The notes beneath the pieces were generated by a model. The model worked only from the letters and a program-made list of their open reading frames with translations, was not told the origin of the DNA and did no database searches. From NCBI GenBank assembly GCA_018697195.1, contig CM031857.1:97411674-97475673 (forward strand): DNA of 64,000 nucleotides. The letters run 5' to 3'. The first letter of the stretch is position 1, and each line of letters opens with the position of its first letter. Source of the stretch: Certhia americana (taxonomy: Eukaryota > Chordata > Aves > Passeriformes > Certhiidae). The translations under genes and the position numbers were made by a program. Below, piece after piece: positions 61,557 through 64,000 of the stretch.

Positions 61557-64000
61557 CTGAAAAAAATCATGAGAGAAAGCCATAGTCACTTTTTGTCCCA
61601 ATTAATACATCCCAATACAGAAAATCTTTTAAGAAGCAGATTTACTCATTTTCACTTTCAAGACTGAGCATGACTAGTCTTTGGTAAGGTTAAAGATATA
61701 ATTCAATCTAATTGCTGCTTATTTCATAATACATAACTTTACGTCTGTACCAGATTGTAATAAACTATAATTTTTTTCCAGCTACTATATGACACTCTTG
61801 TATAAAAAAAATGATTTATAAAACAATTTTTGCAGAAATGCAAGATTCGTAGCAAAGGCAGAAACCAGAGAGAATAAGGAAAATTACAAGACAGGCTCTT
61901 ATGTCACCTTACTGCATTATGCCTGGAACCAGAAAGACTAAAATTTCATTTCATAACATTTATGATTTTGTAGAAAAACATTATTAGTAAGATCATGTTA
62001 TTATCCACCAAATTTATATTTCTCTTGTCATTTAAGACTGTATGTAAAGATACGTAGCAAGCATACAGGTTCACTAGGACTTCACAACATTCCTTCACAC
62101 ACATCTTGTTCTGCCTTCCTAATTTCATTATACTCATTAAGTAAACATCATTACAGAGTTCACAAACAGCAAGCTAACATCATTACTATTACATTGCTAT
62201 TGTTTTCCCCACTTTGGTCCTCAGACAAATTCTGTGTAATTCAAAGGCATCACACTTTTCAAAGGCAGAAGAAAACCCTCTCCCAAATCTGAGATAACTT
62301 ATGAAAAGGTAAAAGCCTGACCTTCTGGAGGGATTTTCCAGCACTAAGAGCAGAATACTTTCCTCAGGGTGACAGCTTCACCTTTTTCTCTCTTTGCATT
62401 TTGAAAACAGTCAAGAGGTTTTAAAACTATTTCCTAGCAAAATTTAGTACCTTTGCTAACATTACGAGGTATCACAACATCACACCTATCTTCTCGGAGA
62501 GTGAATACAGCTAAATCTTATAAACAAAGAAATCTGAGATATTAGGTTTCTTCACCAGGAATATTACAAACATACCAAAGAGAGGAAAGAAGCTAAGTCA
62601 CAAGCAAACTCTATGGCTGTGATAATTTGTGGCAAATCTTGATCACATGCAAATCTATCTTGAGTGTGTTCAGTGTGAAAATTCTTTCTTTTCAGCTGAG
62701 ATTGTGCTTCCATAATTGGTGTGACAGGTATTCATTAAAAACCACAGCCTCCATTCTAATTTATCAGGATTACTTTTAACATTATTAGTATCAGTCATTA
62801 CTAATAATGAATAATTATGCTACGAAGACCAGAATATGTTCTTTACCTAATATCATTTTTTGATTTATGGTCAAAGATTTTCCAGTTCCAGCTTGGGGAT
62901 TTCATTCCCGACTTAATCCTACTCTCCAGACTGGTGACAAATGCAGAACATCCCTGCAGAGCACCATAAATTATCTCAATCCAGAAGATTGTTTCAGCAT
63001 TTAAGTGCCCCAAAACAACTGAGAAAACAGATTAGCACTGCATCAGGAATTCAGACTTCCCAAATAGCTGGCTAAATCATAAACTGCTGTTGCAGTCTTG
63101 AATATGGCACTTGTGATTCAATATCCTGTGAAACCTACAGGGATGTCCTAAGCAGCAAAATATCACAGAAGTTTTGGGTGAGATGTGGCCACATTTCAGG
63201 CCCAGGTATCATGGCTGTTAAAACTGTATATTGTACACTTCAACAGTCAGTCTTTCAGACAACACTCACACAGAATGCTTTCAGACTTTTGGAAGATAGA
63301 GGTGGTGAACTACAGCATCCACTGAATCTTATGATATGAGAGATGAGGACATCTGTGCTGGAAAAGGGGACAGGAGAGCAGAGTTCCAGCTATTCCACTC
63401 TTCATCCTCAAGGTTGAAGCTGCCACAATGTCACCAGGCCCAGCATCAAGGGCTGCCCACCCCAACCTTGGCAATAACACGAGCTTGGGAATCTCTGTCC
63501 TATACCCCACTGAACATGAAAGAGAAGGTTTGTAAGAGATGCCTGTGTTCTAGATTTTCTCCCTGCTCACCGATCAAAAACCTCACTGGCATGTGCATCT
63601 ACTTACTTATGTATTTACTGCAACAAACTACAGTGGAAACAGGACCTTTTCTAACTGGGGAAGGAAGGAAAACAAAATATGCTTATCTTCTACTCAAGAA
63701 AAACTAATGAACAGCTGCAAAAGCACACCAAAATCTGAGTGCTGGGTTTGGCTTTCTAGGGTTCAGAAAATGAGTGGAATTTTAATTGAATCCAGACTTT
63801 CCCATGTGTTCATGTTGACAGCATTTATTACTGTAACTACAAAGGCCAAGCTGATGCTTCCTTGTTGTTTAATGATATATATTAGTTCAATAAATTAGTC
63901 CATGTAATAAAAAATATAGATACCCAAATTTCTTGATTTCCTCACCTTTTAAAAACAGAGTAAAAGAAAAAGTGGTGAAAGTCACTGATGTTCAAAGTAA
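61557..64000 (-). other. ARHGAP6: ARHGAP6 intron upstream of the first visible exon (partial)
   Basis: This is intronic sequence running off the right edge. I looked for the preceding exon, which should encode the GIFRVGS arginine-finger segment and end just before LREEF. No acceptor, donor or translation fits. Scattered short open frames here have no family resemblance and no repeat family is recognised. Confidence 0.7.

Noticed and set aside
61557..64000. Search for the preceding ARHGAP6 exon with the arginine finger
   Set aside because: No translation resembling GIFRVGS or the segment before LREEF was found on the minus strand, so it must lie beyond the window.
1..64000. CRISPR arrays, operons, prophage, plasmid features or retroviral LTR pairs
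   Set aside because: None of these was seen. The repeat content is LINE and microsatellite, gene structure is intron-rich, and no paired long terminal repeats or tRNA-like promoter boxes stood out by eye.

Overview
This is vertebrate nuclear DNA, most likely from a bird. Two things support that. The right-hand third carries, on the minus strand, the last seven coding exons of ARHGAP6, a Rho GTPase-activating protein gene, with vertebrate splice sites and kilobase introns. At least four CR1 LINE fragments are present, three of them ending in the ATTCTATG-type 3' terminus typical of avian CR1. Nothing bacterial, viral or plasmid-like is visible.

Layout. Positions 1 to about 42,088 hold no exon I can support. 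The stretch is AT-rich intergenic DNA with one CR1 copy, several microsatellites, a tandem duplication of about 185 bp repeated at a 300-bp offset, a long homopyrimidine tract, and several striking inverted repeats. Positions 42,089-43,007 are the likely ARHGAP6 3' UTR. Positions 43,008-61,556 hold seven coding exons and six complete introns, all read right to left. Positions 61,557-64,000 are part of the next intron upstream.

The seven exons join in frame (151+149+180+98+263+81+710 nt = 1,632 nt) into 543 codons plus a stop. The first three complete the RhoGAP domain, whose arginine finger lies upstream of the window. The last four encode the long Ser/Pro-rich C-terminal tail, with a proline-rich motif and a conserved Trp-rich terminus. 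All splice junctions are GT-AG and all phases agree, so this model is secure.

I found no previously undescribed gene system. The most unusual signals are structural: a 25-bp stem with a 4-nt loop at 40,187-40,240, a 74-nt hairpin of pre-miRNA size at 13,905-13,978, a pair of mutually exclusive hairpins at 2,883-2,966, and the tandem duplication near 37 kb. Conservation and expression could not be tested here, so the regulatory calls are tentative.
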